In this document: piece after piece, positions 10,523-20,809 of the stretch
Layout of the letters: every line of letters starts with the position of its first letter
How positions within the stretch are numbered: position 1 is the first letter of the stretch
DNA from: Amborella trichopoda
Taxonomy: Eukaryota > Streptophyta > Magnoliopsida > Amborellales > Amborellaceae
Length of the DNA stretch: 64,000 bases
Direction: 5' to 3'
Assembly: GCF_000471905.2 (NCBI RefSeq)
Contig: NW_006500347.1
Location: 1,267,822 to 1,331,821, forward strand
Made by a program: the position numbers and the translations under genes
Notes under the pieces: generated by a model
What the model was told of the DNA's origin: nothing
The model's database searches: none
The model's input: only the letters and a program-made list of their open reading frames with translations

Positions 10523-11213
10523 AAAATTAATACCCTACCTCTTGAAGAAGAAATCAAAAATCAAATTTATAATATTCTCCAGATAGAAGAACACAGTTCT
10601 GATAACATGAGTACTGATACTGAGCCTTTAGTCGCAGAAATAGAAGACGAAAGCTTCATGTTAAGCAGCTCAGATTCTAGTGAAGAAATAGATGATTGTT
10701 TTTGTAACACTCTTAATACTCTTACAAATGAAGAAAACTTGATTATACAATTAATAGATAAAATAGCTAATCTAGAAGCTAAGAAAGAAGCCCTGACACG
10801 ATATATATAGGTGGCTAAGACGAAGAAAAAGCTAGTCCCCTAAGTAAAAACCCAGGAAGACTACAGTCATGCTAAAATACTTAAAAGAATCAATAAAGAC
10901 GATAATATCCAATGAGAACCATCTATTTCTAAATTAAAACAAGAAATAAATGATATAACAAAGGAAGTACAAATACTTAAAAACAGAATAAGAATATTGG
11001 AACTGGCTAATGAATTTCCTGATAGTAATGATAATGAAACAGATGAATTAGAATTTGATAGTCTTATAAATATTTATTATCTTCATAGGAAACACTTATC
11101 CCCTATAGAAGAAGCTTCTGAATCCTCACAAGTCGATACAGGCCCAACACATGAAAAAAATCTTATACTAAATAATAATTATGTGAATTTATTAAACAAG
11201 ATTGTCACCCAAT
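10523..11213 (+). pseudogene. Acidic and coiled-coil linker before the viral protease (plus copy)
   Basis: This region follows the zinc knuckle. Its frames 10607-10810 and 10997-11215 encode Asp/Glu/Ser-rich protein (MLSSSDSSEEIDDCF) and then, around 10920-11010, a Lys/Glu/Ile heptad-like stretch that looks like a coiled coil. Stops near 10810, 10842 and 10912 break it. The equivalent part of the minus copy is cleaner (14038-13604 and 14242-14048). It has no catalytic motif and is likely a flexible polyprotein linker. Confidence 0.55.
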
Positions 11214-11245
11214 AGTAAATAAGGATAATAGTAAATAAAGACTAT

Positions 11246-11695
11246 AGTTTCTAATCATTAGCCTTAATAGATTCGGGAGCAGATCTTAACTGTGTAAATG
11301 AAGGTTTAGTACTTACGAAATACTTTAGTAAAACAACTCAAATACTTAATACAGCAGATGGTAGTAGACTAATCATTAAATATAAATTGTCTAATGTTGC
11401 AGTGTGTAACAATGGTAACTGCTTTGAAATGCCGTTTATTATGGTCAAAGGGCTAAGCCAGGCTGTTATACTTGACACTGTTTTTCTTAATTTGCTTTAT
11501 CCCTTAAAAATTGACCATACAGGAATAGAATCGAATATAAAAGGTCATAATGTAAAATTTGAATTTATAGATAAACCAAAAATTAGGGAAGCCAATAACC
11601 TTAGACAAATTATAGAAAATAAAGAAAAGTTTTTATGTTCTCTTAAAAAGGAAATAAAAAATAAAGTTATAGAAGATAACCTTTCTCTTCCATAA
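11246..11695 (+). pseudogene. Viral aspartic protease domain (plus copy)
   Basis: The catalytic motif DSGA is at 11270-11281 inside SLALIDSGADLNCVN. It is followed by a hydrophobic beta-rich retropepsin-like region with FEMPFIMVKGLSQAVILDT around 11420-11480. In pararetroviruses this enzyme acts as a dimer to cut the polyprotein. A TAG/TAA cluster near 11213-11240 separates it from the upstream linker, and the frame closes at 11693. Confidence 0.7.
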
Positions 11696-11749
11696 AACAT
11701 AAAAAATATTGAAAATATAAAACATAGAATAGAAAAAGAAATTTGTGTT

Positions 11750-13130
11750 GATCTACCGAATGCGTTCTGGAACAAAGAAAAAACATATAGTAAATCTACC
11801 TTATGAAGAAGACTTTAATGGAAATAAAATAGCCACAAAAGCTAGGCCTATTCAAATGAATCCTAGGCTCCTGGAAAAATGAAAAAAAGACATTGATGAA
11901 TTGCTCCAGAAACAGCTATTCAGAAAAAGCTTATCACCATGGAGTTGCTCAGCTTTCTACGTGGAAAAGGCCTTAGAAAAAGAACGAGGAGCACCAAGAT
12001 TGGTACTCAACTATAAACCTCTAAATAAGGTATTGAAGTGGATAAGATATCCAATACCAAACAAAAAAGACCTACTTGATAGACTTGTTAGTGCTTGCAT
12101 ATTTTCTAAATTCGACTTAAAGTCCGGTTACTGGCAAATACAGATTTCTGAAAAAGATAGATATAAAACTGCCTTTAATGTCCCTTTCGGACAGTATGAA
12201 TGGAACGTAATGCCCTTTGGGCTGAAAAACGCTCCCTCAGAATTTCAAAATATAATGAATGATATTTTTAACCCTTATATGAAATTCATGATTATTTATA
12301 TATACGATGTATTAATATTTTTTGAAAGTATTAAACAACACTTCAAGCATATAAACGTTTTCATAAATGCTATTAAAAATGCAGGACTGGTGGTCTCAGC
12401 TAAAAAAATTAGCCTTTGTCAAACTAAACTAAGATTCTTAGGACACAATATCTATCAAGGTAGTATTGTGCCAATTGATAGAGAAATACAATTTGCAGAT
12501 AAATTTCCTGATATCATTTTAAACAAAACAAAACTTCAAAGGTTTCTGGGATGTCTAAATTATATCTCAGATTTTTATCAAAACCTAGCTATTGATGCTA
12601 AACCTTTATTTGATAGATTAAAGAAAAATCCACCCAAATGGACTGAAGTACATACTATGGCAGTAAAGAAAATAAAAAATAAAGCCAAAGAATTACCCTG
12701 CCTAACATTATCCAATCCTGAAGCTTTTAAAATAATTGAATGTGATGCCTCCGAAATAAGATTGGGAGGAATCTTGAAACAGAAAATAAATGATAAAGAA
12801 CAATTAGTCCGCTTTACTTCTAAAGCTTGGAACAACACTTAGCAAAACTATTCAACGGTTAAGAAAGAACTCTTAGACATTGTTCATTGTGTTTCCAAAT
12901 TTCAAAGTGATATTCTTAATCAAAATTTTTTAATATGGACCGATTGTAAAGCAACCAAAGACATTTTACTTAAAGATGTTAAAAATTTAGTCTCTAAACA
13001 GATTTTTGCTCGATGGCAAGCTATACTTTCCTCCTTTGATTCTGATATCAAACACCTCAAAGGTCATACTAACTTCTTTCCTGATTTCTTAACCCGTGAA
13101 TATTTGCAGGGGGACAGGGATAGGGGCAGC
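11750..13130 (+). pseudogene. Viral reverse transcriptase-RNase H (plus copy, inactive)
   Basis: The main frame 11901-12842 (313 codons) carries RT motifs in order: RLVLNYKPLNKV, FSKFDLKSGYWQI, FNVPFGQYEWNVMPFGLKNA and the catalytic box at 12297-12308. Here the box reads YIYD instead of YIDD, so one metal-binding Asp is lost. The RNase H domain follows (ECDASEIRLGG near 12740, FTSKAWNNT, and after a TAG at 12840, LIWTDCKATKDILL near 12930 and HLKGHTNFFPDFLTRE near 13050-13100). In the circle its end overlaps the ORF2 start (ATG at 13131). A stop near 11880 and the TAG at 12840 also disrupt it. Confidence 0.85.
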
Positions 13131-13160
13131 ATGGACAGACAAATAATTTCTGGAAGATAA
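13131..13160. other. Junction between the plus and minus viral copies
   Basis: Sequence up to about 13145 (ATGGACAGACAAATA) belongs to the plus copy (start of a second ORF2). From about 13146 the sequence is the reverse complement of plus-copy positions near 11697 and upward in the minus direction (GGAAGATAAAGG...CTTCTATAA against TTATAGAAG...CCTTTCTCTTCC). The change happens within a few bases, so the join is direct, with at most slight microhomology. Confidence 0.75.
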
Positions 13161-13603
13161 AGGTTTTCTTCTATAATTTTATTTTTTATTTCCTCTTTAA
13201 GAGAACATAAAAACTTTTCTTTGTTTCTATAATTTGTCTAAGGTTATTGACTTCCCTTATTTTTGGTTTATCTATAAATTAAAATTTTACATTATGACCT
13301 TTTATATTCGATTCTATTCATGTATGGTCTATTTTTAAGGGATAAAGCAAATTACGAAAGGGAGTTCCAAGTATAACAGCCTGGCTTAATCCTTTGACCA
13401 TAATAAACGGCATTTCAAAGCAGTTACCATTGTTACACACTGCAGCATTAGACAATTTATATTTAATGATTAGTCTACTACCATCTGCTGTATTAAGTAT
13501 TTGAGTTGTTTTACTAAAGTATTTCGTAGGTACTAAACCTTCATTTATACAGTTAAAATCTGCTCCCGAATCTATTAAGGCTAATGATTAGAAACTATAT
13601 TCT
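13146..13603 (-). pseudogene. Viral aspartic protease fragment (minus copy)
   Basis: The protease motif DSGA is present at 13561-13572 on the minus strand. The following beta-rich segment (equivalent to plus 11400-11690) runs to the junction with the plus copy. The frame is closed by a TAG just upstream of the motif (CTAATGATTAGAAAC near 13583-13590) and by frameshifts after about 13240. Same role as the plus-copy protease; inactive. Confidence 0.65.
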
Positions 13604-14242
13604 TTATTTACTATTATCCTTATTAATGTAAACCATTTTTGGGACAATCTTGTTTAATAAATTCACATAATTACTATTTAGTATAAGATCTTTTTCTTGT
13701 GCTAGGCCTGTATCGACTTGTGAGGATTCAAGAGTTTCTTCTATAGGGGATAATGGTTTCCTATGAAGATTATAACTATTTATAAGACTATCAAATTCTA
13801 ATTCATCTGTTTCATTATCATTACTATCAGGAAATTCATTCGCCAGTTCCAATATTCTTATTCTGTTTTTAAGTATTTGTACTTCCTTTTTTATATCATT
13901 TATTTCTTGTTTTAATTTAGAAATAGATGGTTCTCTTTGGATATTATCCTCTTTATTGATTCTTTTAAGTATTTCAGCCAGATTGTAGTCTTCCTGGGTT
14001 TTTACCAAGGGGACTGGCTTTTTTTTCATCTTAGCCACCTATATATATCATGTCAGGGCTTCTTTCTTAGCTTCTGGATTAGCTATTTTATCTATTAATT
14101 CTATAATCAAGTTTTTTTCATTTGTAAGAGTATTAAGAGTGTTACAAAAACAATCATCTATTTCTTCACTAGAATCTGAGCTGCTTAACATGAAGCTTTT
14201 GTCTTCTATTTCTGTGACTAAAGGCTCAGTATCAGTACTCAT
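13604..14242 (-). pseudogene. Acidic and coiled-coil linker (minus copy)
   Basis: Two clean frames, 14242-14048 (64 codons, starting MSTDTEPLVTEIEDKSF) and 14038-13604 (144 codons). The second starts with a basic run (MAKMKKKPVPLVKTQED), then a predicted coiled coil (SKLKQEINDIKKEVQILKNR), then an acidic region. The gap between them is a stop in the TATATA stretch near 14040, which both viral copies share. No catalytic motif. Confidence 0.55.
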
Positions 14243-14329
14243 ATTATCAAAAATGTCTTCTTCTATTTGGAGAATATTATAAATTTGATTTTTGATTTCT
14301 TCTTCAAGAGGTAGGGTATTAATTTTCTT

Positions 14330-15325
14330 TTTTATTTTACATTTATTTTTATAATGTCCTACTTTTCCACAGTTATAACAAACCGGAATTTTTCTTTTTC
14401 CTTTTTAAAAAATTGTTCTTGGGGCAAATTTTCTAGTAAATTTTTCTTTCATATTTTTCTTAGATTTGTATTTTTTATTTTTCCGCTTATATAATTTATC
14501 AGAAGAAGGGATAGTATTATAGCCAAACTGTTCGCAAAAATCTCCTAATTCTTTCTTGCCCGTCATTTTTTGTTTATCCAATTGTTTCTTAATTTTAAAT
14601 CAGTACATAGGGCAAGACCTTCTGCACAAATTTCTGCAGATAATTCTCCAAATGTATAGAGAGAGTATAGAATTATTCCTCCATGTTTTCCATTCAATAT
14701 GGTTTTAACCTTTTCAACAAACAAATAGGGTAATCCTGTTACAAATTTTTCTTTCCAGTGATCAGCACTAATATCTTCTCGAGTTAGCAGGCGGGAAAAG
14801 AAAACATCTTTGTACCATTTATAATGAGATAGTGTTGGACATCTTAGATTAGATAATTGAACTTCTGTCCTGACATCTAATAAAGAATTACTTCCTATAA
14901 AATGGAGTGTTATAAAATATAGATAAGAGTGTTGACAGCGTCACTTTCGCTATGAGGTATATCCTGATTAAATTCATTTTTAACTACCCACTGTCGGGTA
15001 GCATTCAATATTTGGGTTTCAGAGGTTTCACTCATGTGGAAATCCCACCAACCTCTTTAGCCATCCAATGAATCCACAAACAATAGCTTTTGCTACTTCT
15101 TGATCATGATTTCCGGGTATCTTACAGGCAGAGGCATACATGGTCATATGTTTCCTAGTATCTAATATTTGATGGTCCGACATTCCATCTATATTCCAAT
15201 TGACTATTGTTCTTCCCAAGTAAGATACAGTACTAGAGATCAAATCTTCCTCAAACTGTATATCTATCGGGGTTGGTCTAGTATATACATTCTTGATTGG
15301 GCCGTAGGCCTCCATTTCCTTCTGT
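14330..15325 (-). pseudogene. Viral coat protein with CCHC zinc knuckle (minus copy)
   Basis: The N-terminal coat segment is readable in 15315-15028 (95 codons, DGMSDHQILDTRKHMTMY and GFIGWLKR), then a frameshift follows. The core helices (equivalent of the plus-copy WKEKF segment) lie near 14745-14775 in another frame. The zinc knuckle C-X2-C-X4-H-X4-C is intact at 14380-14339. Compared with the plus copy it has a separate set of indels. Confidence 0.7.
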
Positions 15326-16230
15326 AGTCTAATCTATTGATATCATAGATATTATTGGTTTTAAAAGATTTTTCCATATCTTGTATCTCTTCATTTATCG
15401 GATCTTCTTGAAGTACCATAGCTTCAGCTTCAAGTGTGATTCCTTTTCCCTTTTTATCCTTTAAGCTTAATATGGATAATTTTTTTATAAGTTCATCAAC
15501 CAACTCTTTGTTCTCCTCTTTTTTCTTAATTCCTTTTAGACTAAACCTCTCTTCATTTATTTCTGGAGGAGGCTTGAATAAGATTGCCTTCTTTTTTTCT
15601 TCAATAGGCGGGGTTTTGGTTACTATACTTTCTATTCGGGTAGTCTGTTTACCAATAGACTGTACGTAAAGGTTGGTAAAATTATTTTGTTCTATTATGT
15701 GGGGAATTCTTTTTAGTTTATGGCCATGCTCGTTAGGAATCATTTTATATGGGGAAGCCTTAGTTTCAGGTTTATCTTTTAATATTCCTTTTATGTGGAG
15801 ACTTCTCTCTGAAGGATGTATACTCTGTATTTCTTTCCCTTCTATAGTATGGAAGGTTTGATATTGATTTTCTATTGTATTTAATTCAAAATTAGGAATG
15901 AGAATTCTTTTCTCTTTAAGGATTGCTTTCAACCATTCAAAGAATCTTACCATCTGTTTACTGCTTTTTATAAACTTGTTATATTTTTTATGAAAAGCAG
16001 CTAATAATTCTTTCGGGAATTCGGTGAAATACCAATATCTTATTTCTTTATTATCCTCGGAAAGGTAATCATTTTTAAGTACTTCTATATCTATTCTTTC
16101 TTCTTTTTGAAGAGTCATAACACTAAAATCAAGATCAGAGAATGTTGGTTCATTCCCAAATGGGCGTGGATCAAAAGGTTTATAAACAGGTATATAAATA
16201 CACTACTGTTTGATCTAGTCATTGCTATGA
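15264..16230 (-). pseudogene. Viral ORF1 linker (minus copy, longest intact stretch)
   Basis: An uninterrupted 284-codon frame (16118-15264), plus a short upstream part in another frame, corresponds to the broken linker at 8402-9560. It is Lys/Glu-rich with FFEWLKAILKEKRI, a Pro-rich patch (ILFKPPPEINEERF) and a long charged helix (KKKEENKELVDELIKKL). It ends beside the coat-protein start. No known enzymatic domain. It is the best-preserved open frame of the minus copy and shows that this region is one continuous part of the polyprotein. Confidence 0.6.
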
Positions 16231-16454
16231 CTAAGGGTTTATTTTGTATGGATGAAGTAGAATGTTTGGAAGGAACAGGCACTCGTTTTCGTGGTTTTAT
16301 GGCGTCGTCAGTAAAATTTAATCTTGCCTTTCGGTTTGTACTGAATTGTATTTCGATATCCCCATCAGGATGTTCAACTATTTGTTCTGGCTCTCTATTA
16401 ATAGGAGTCTTATACTGTTGACTCTCCCTATGGATGGACCAGTGTTCTGGGAGG

Positions 16455-17168
16455 ATGACCTGGGACCAATTTATTGACCTAGGAATGACCGTGTTTGATT
16501 TTTCAATATTTGTCTGAAAAAATACGGTCTGTCCCTTAGTGTCTATCTAGAGGACATTAGGACTCAAAGTATTCATTACTTTATAACAAATTCTATATAT
16601 TAAAGCTATGTTTTGAGATCTTGGATTCATGTTGAATCCTTAAGTTTTTATGTTTAGAGTTGGGACTTTAAGAAGATTAGGATCAGTTAAAGAGACCGAG
16701 AAATTGGGAAAACAATTGAAATACACAGGACCACTGCACAGACTGGACTCTACTACCCTTAGTAAAGAATCTGAAAACCTATTATGTCTACTATCTAAGG
16801 CATAATAGTATAGAGTTATTTAATCCTAATCTGGTGAGGGGTTTTACCGCTATCTGTATTAGGCCTATATGTAAATATTTATAATCCTTATCTTTATGTG
16901 TTTGAATTATTTTATTAGATAGAAGTTGGAAGCTTTCTTGATTACTATTAACAGAAAAACTTTGTTCAACAGTTGTAATAGCGTAGCTAGATCTCAACTC
17001 AAAAGTTCTTTTTTTATAAATATCTGTTGTAGGAAGTTTTGGGATATTCCAATTATGTATTTGCTTTTCATTATTATCGATTATTATTTCTTCTTTATTT
17101 TTTATCCTTAGTATACTGTTGGATGATTAGAATGTCCTATTGGATAACGTCCTAATAAAATTTTTCAT
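16455..17168 (-). pseudogene. Caulimovirid movement protein domain (minus copy)
   Basis: The start codon is at 17168-17166, placed as in the plus copy. The readable piece 16997-16791 contains YLHIGLIQIAVKPLTRLGLN and ends in a stop just after the LCLR motif, where two bases are missing relative to the plus copy. The rest (VYF-like core, NIK motif) continues in another frame to about 16455, with further small indels near 16630-16650. Inactive. Confidence 0.7.
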
Positions 17169-17360
17169 TTAGGGTAACGGACGAGTACTCGAGTCAACCT
17201 CTTACGAACCTGGTACCTTGACGGCTCTTCTGGCCTTAAAGGGTAAAACGGGTCAGGGCGACTTTGGTCTCAACTCTCGGACTTACCCTTAAAAGGTAAA
17301 TTTTATAAGTTGTTAACTTTTAGGATATTATTATCAACGTTCAGTTCACCACTGATAAAA

Positions 17361-17380
17361 CTTATGGCTCTAATACCAAA
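17361..17380 (-). promoter_or_regulatory. Met-tRNA primer site (minus copy, one substitution)
   Basis: On the minus strand the sequence reads TTTGGTATTAGAGCCATAAG, one base different from the canonical TGGTATCAGAGCC of the plus copy. Its position between the poly(A) signal and the movement-protein ATG is conserved. Confidence 0.7.
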
Positions 17381-17558
17381 CTAACCTAAGATCTAAAATA
17401 GAAGTCGTATGAATATTAATTCTATTATTTATATAAACAGTCTAACAAAACATGTATATAACAGTACGAGTATCAGGATAAATATAGATAAAGGAGAAAT
17501 ATCTAAAACAATCCAATTAGTATAAGTAACGTCTCTAACTTTAACACTTATAACAAAC

Positions 17559-17564
17559 TTTATT
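17559..17564 (-). terminator. Viral poly(A) signal (minus copy)
   Basis: AATAAA on the minus strand, in the same place relative to the TATA box and primer site as in the plus copy (7295-7300). Confidence 0.45.
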
Positions 17565-17804
17565 TGCATATTAAAAATATACACATGATACTAAGAAGAT
17601 TATAGCAAAGCTAAAATACTCTTATTACACACTTGCAGTAGCTTGAAAAAAATTTCCACTCCTCCGGACAGTAGCTAGGTAGGGTTGGAAAATTACAATC
17701 ACACATACAGTATCTTACACACTTTTAGGGAGATTCGATATGGATTGGTATTCCACCTGATATACAGCTTAAGTATGGCAAGAAAATGAAAAGACTCAAA
17801 GAAA

Positions 17805-17882
17805 GTGAGAGAGTAATGGCTCAGAAAGAGAGAGAGTAATGACTCAGAGAGAGTAATAACTCAGAAAGAGAGAGTAATGACT
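17805..17882 (-). repeat. Viral leader repeats (four units, minus copy)
   Basis: Four units of GAGTCATTACTC-type sequence, against eight in the plus copy. They lie between the TATA box (17950) and the poly(A) signal. Confidence 0.55.
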
Positions 17883-17949
17883 TTAGGCGCTTAGTGGGGA
17901 AGATCTCTCTGGTTTTTCTCGATGATCTTCAAATGAGGAGGGCTCTTTC

Positions 17950-17956
17950 TTATATA
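17950..17956 (-). promoter_or_regulatory. TATA box of the viral promoter (minus copy)
   Basis: TATATAA on the minus strand within CCGAAGATTATATAAGAAAG, identical to the plus-copy context. It lies about 120 bases downstream of the 42-bp repeats at 18075-18242. Confidence 0.55.
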
Positions 17957-18074
17957 ATCTTCGGACGCCAAAGACCTCGTTAATTGGATTTGAATGTCAG
18001 CTTCAAACGGTGTGACTTAAAGTTGAAGAATAGTGTTATAGTGACATAAAGCTGAGGAATAGTGGCATAAAGTT

Positions 18075-18242
18075 GTCGGCAAGGGAATCTTCTACAATAT
18101 TTCTTTTGGCGGATATGTCGGCAAAGGCATCTTCTACAGTATTTCTTTTGGCGGATATGTCGGCAAAGGCATCTTCTACAGTATTTCTTTTGGCGGATAT
18201 GTCGGCAAAGGCAACTTCTATAGTATTTCTTTTGGCGGATTC
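18075..18242 (-). promoter_or_regulatory. Viral promoter upstream repeats (4 x 42 bp, minus copy)
   Basis: Four tandem 42-base units of the same sequence as at 6501-6710 (CCGCCAAAAGAAATACT...GATGCCTTTGCCGACAT). The plus copy has five, so the array length differs by one unit. The shorter TGTCTGCCACCTA-type repeat follows at 18285-18350. Confidence 0.6.
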
Positions 18243-18417
18243 AACAGGTGGCTTTGGTCATTATTGGTGGCCGTAACATCATCTCATAGGTGGCAGACAA
18301 CATTTTTTAGGTGGCAGACAACATTTTCTAGGTGGAAGACAACATCTTCTAGGTTGCATACATCTGGTATCAAAGATATTCTTATTGATGGATTGGGCCG
18401 AGCTCTTCTCTAGTGTC

Positions 18418-19567
18418 TTATCGGGAGAAGTCTATTAGTGGTTGGATTAGTTCGCAATCTTCATTCTCAGTGGCAAAATCTTCTTCATTTTGGGATGAAG
18501 TTGACATCGATTCTACTTCTTCTTCAAATATTTGTAGTAACTGTTTTTTCAGTTCTTCTTGTGTTGCCTTCGGATTTTGCTTCTTCATCTTATTGATATA
18601 TTCTGCAAAACTATTTGGGACTTCTTCTGGTAAATCAATTGGGATTTTTCTAAGTTTAATATTTTCTGAGTCAAATATTTTCTGAGTCAATATTTTCATA
18701 AACATCCCACCATTTAATCCATATTCTTTTTCCCAATTTAGGGATGTATTCAAAATCATTGGTAATATTTTTTGATACTGCATAGTTCCACTTCATAATG
18801 CAAGGAATCTGATATATTGCCATGAAATATAAATGGTGATCTAGTTGGGGATCATTATCATTGTATTTTACAAATTTGGTTTGGGAGGCTTGTATTTTTG
18901 GAGGAAGGATTTCTGTTTCAGATCCCTAGATCTGAAACAAATACCTGAACCAATTAGGAAGTTTTTCAGTAATAAGGATTTTTATCTGTATAAACCCAAA
19001 ATGAGTGTTATAATTATTTTGAAGGGAGAAAACTTTATGCCTTGCATCAATATATTCGGAATATTTATAATATTTGTTGTTGAACTCTAGTGCGTGCAAT
19101 TGTCATCTTCTTATGGGGTCTAAGCCCCACTCTTTATAAGATATTATTTTTCTGATCTGGAACTTTGAATATGCTATTATATTAGTATTCCTTTGGTATA
19201 AATGTACCAAGGTAATAGAGCCTGTTTCCAGAAGTATTGCTTCATACCATTCCCTCATTTTATTGCCATTAGAGGGATTCAAGTTATTTATTAAATATTG
19301 ATTGGCAATAATAAGTGGGTCTAGAACCCAATGCTCATCTTCTATAATCATATCTATCACAAAAGTAAAGTTGTTTCTAATAAAAAAAAGATTTTTTTGC
19401 ATTAGGAACTCTGACTGGGCTAGGAGAGGAGTCAACCTCTTTTGCTTGTTGTCTTATAAGCTGGTTTGGGGTTTTGAGAGAGTTATTATAGGTTTGGATG
19501 GGGATGGAACAATATCCATCTTCTCTTTTCTTGTATTAGTATTGATATTTATTATTTGTCTGTCCAT
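18418..19567 (-). pseudogene. Viral ORF2, unknown function (minus copy, frameshifted)
   Basis: The start ATG is at 19567-19565, in the same GACAGAC context as the plus copy. Readable pieces are 19435-19103 (middle N-terminal part) and 18783-18418 (C-terminus with NSFAEYINKMKKQNPKATQE and the acidic tail). Frameshifts lie near 19435, 19100 and 18900. An insertion near 18670 duplicates part of the AAATATTTTCTGAGTCAA region. The terminal acidic tail is open here and closed early by a TAG in the plus copy. Function unknown. Confidence 0.6.
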
Positions 19568-19574
19568 GCTACCC

Positions 19575-20457
19575 CTATCCCTGTCCCCCCTGCGAAAATT
19601 CACGGGTTAAGAAATCAGGAAGGAAGTTAGTATGACCTTTGAGGTGTTCGATATCAAAATCAAAGGAGGAAAGTATTGTTTGCCATCGGGCAAAAAGATC
19701 TTTTTAGAGACTAAATTTTTAACATCTTTAAGTAAAATGTCTTTGGTTGCTTTACAATCGGTCCGTATTAAAATTTTTTGATTAAGAATATCACTTTGAA
19801 ATTTGGAAACACAATGAACAATGGCTTAAAGTTCTTTCTTAACCGTTGAATAGTTTTGCTGAGTGTTGTTCCAAGCTTTAGAAGTAAAGCGGACTAATTG
19901 TTCTTTATCATTTATTTTCTGTTTCAAGATTCCTCCCAATACTATTTCGGACGCGTCACATTCGATTATTTTAAAAGCATAAGGAATTGACAATGTTAGG
20001 CAGGGTAATTCTTTAGCTTTCTTTTTTATTTTCTTTACTGCCATAGTATGTATTTCAGTCCATTTGGGTGGATTTTTCTTTAATCTATCAAATAAAGGTT
20101 TAGCATCAATAGCTAGGTTTTGATAAAAAGCTGAGATATAATTTAAACATCCCAGAAACCTTTGAAGTTCTATTTTGTCTAAAATGATATCAGAATATTT
20201 ATCTGTAAATTGTATTGCTCTATCAATTGACACAATACTACCTTGATAGATATTGTGTCCTAAGAATCTTATTTTAGTTTGACAAAGGCTAATTCTTTTA
20301 GCTGATACCATCAGTCATGCATTTTTAATAGCATTTATGAAGACATTTATATGCTTGAAGTGTTGTTTAATACTTTCAAAAAATATTAATACATCGTCTA
20401 TATAAATAATCATGAATTTCATATAAGGGTTAAAAATATCATTCATTATATTTTGAA
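19575..20457 (-). pseudogene. Viral RT (C-terminal half)-RNase H (minus copy)
   Basis: This starts in the middle of RT. The catalytic box YIDD is at 20404-20393 and is preserved at the residue level. The clean frame 20311-19826 (161 codons) covers the RT thumb/connection (LRFLGHNIYQG-like) and the RNase H start (ECDASEIVLGG, FTSKAWNNTQQNYSTVKKEL). A stop follows at 19826. The RNase H C-terminus continues to about 19590. The N-terminal half of RT is missing, so it cannot be functional. Confidence 0.8.
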
Positions 20458-20524
20458 TCAAAGGTGGGTTAATTGTGACTACCTTGTGTCAAAGGTAAAT
20501 GGTCTCATTCTATACTTTTCCATA
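20458..20524 (-). repeat. Right arm of MITE family X beyond the viral dimer
   Basis: GTTAATTGTGACTACCTTGTG followed by AAAGGTAAATGGTCTCATTC is the reverse complement of the arm at 5131-5205 and matches the right end of the element at 63484-63712 (AAATAAATGGTTGCATTCTA). It directly abuts viral RT sequence and is cut on its other side by the assembly gap. Confidence 0.6.
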
Positions 20525-20809
20525 NNNNNNNNNNNNNNNNNNNNNNNNNNNNNNNNNNNNNNNNNNNNNNNNNNNNNNNNNNNNNNNNNNNNNNNNNNNN
20601 NNNNNNNNNNNNNNNNNNNNNNNNNNNNNNNNNNNNNNNNNNNNNNNNNNNNNNNNNNNNNNNNNNNNNNNNNNNNNNNNNNNNNNNNNNNNNNNNNNNN
20701 NNNNNNNNNNNNNNNNNNNNNNNNNNNNNNNNNNNNNNNNNNNNNNNNNNNNNNNNNNNNNNNNNNNNNNNNNNNNNNNNNNNNNNNNNNNNNNNNNNNN
20801 NNNNNNNNN
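20525..20809. other. Assembly gap (285 N)
   Basis: Unknown bases. The right side resumes in AT-rich DNA with TATTAATAATACTAATATT. Confidence 0.99.

Larger units (their letters stand above)
5206..13145 (+). mobile_element. Endogenous caulimovirid (florendovirus-like), plus-strand copy, full circle
   Basis: This is a degraded pararetroviral genome. Going plus-ward it holds ORF2, an intergenic region with promoter elements and a Met-tRNA primer site, then ORF1 parts: movement protein, linker, coat protein with zinc knuckle, Asp/Glu-rich linker, aspartic protease, RT and RNase H. The start of ORF2 (GGCACCATGGACAGACAAAT at 5212-5231) recurs at the RNase H end (ATG at 13131), so the copy spans one circle of 7,913 bases plus a short redundancy. 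The combination of domains, the primer site and the circle size fits Caulimoviridae. The florendovirus assignment is inferred from ORF layout and the TA-repeat flank. The reading frames are broken throughout, so this is a fossil. Confidence 0.85.
13146..20457 (-). mobile_element. Endogenous caulimovirid, minus-strand copy, circularly permuted
   Basis: Read on the minus strand, this copy starts in RT just before the catalytic box (20457), passes RNase H, ORF2, the intergenic region, movement protein, linker, coat protein and protease, and stops at the protease/RT boundary (13146). Relative to the plus copy it lacks the segment equivalent to about 11698-12240. A linear piece that crosses the ORF2/RNase H junction and the primer site must come from a circular or tandem form of the genome. 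By eye it is about 90% identical to the plus copy and has its own set of indels and stops. Confidence 0.85.
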
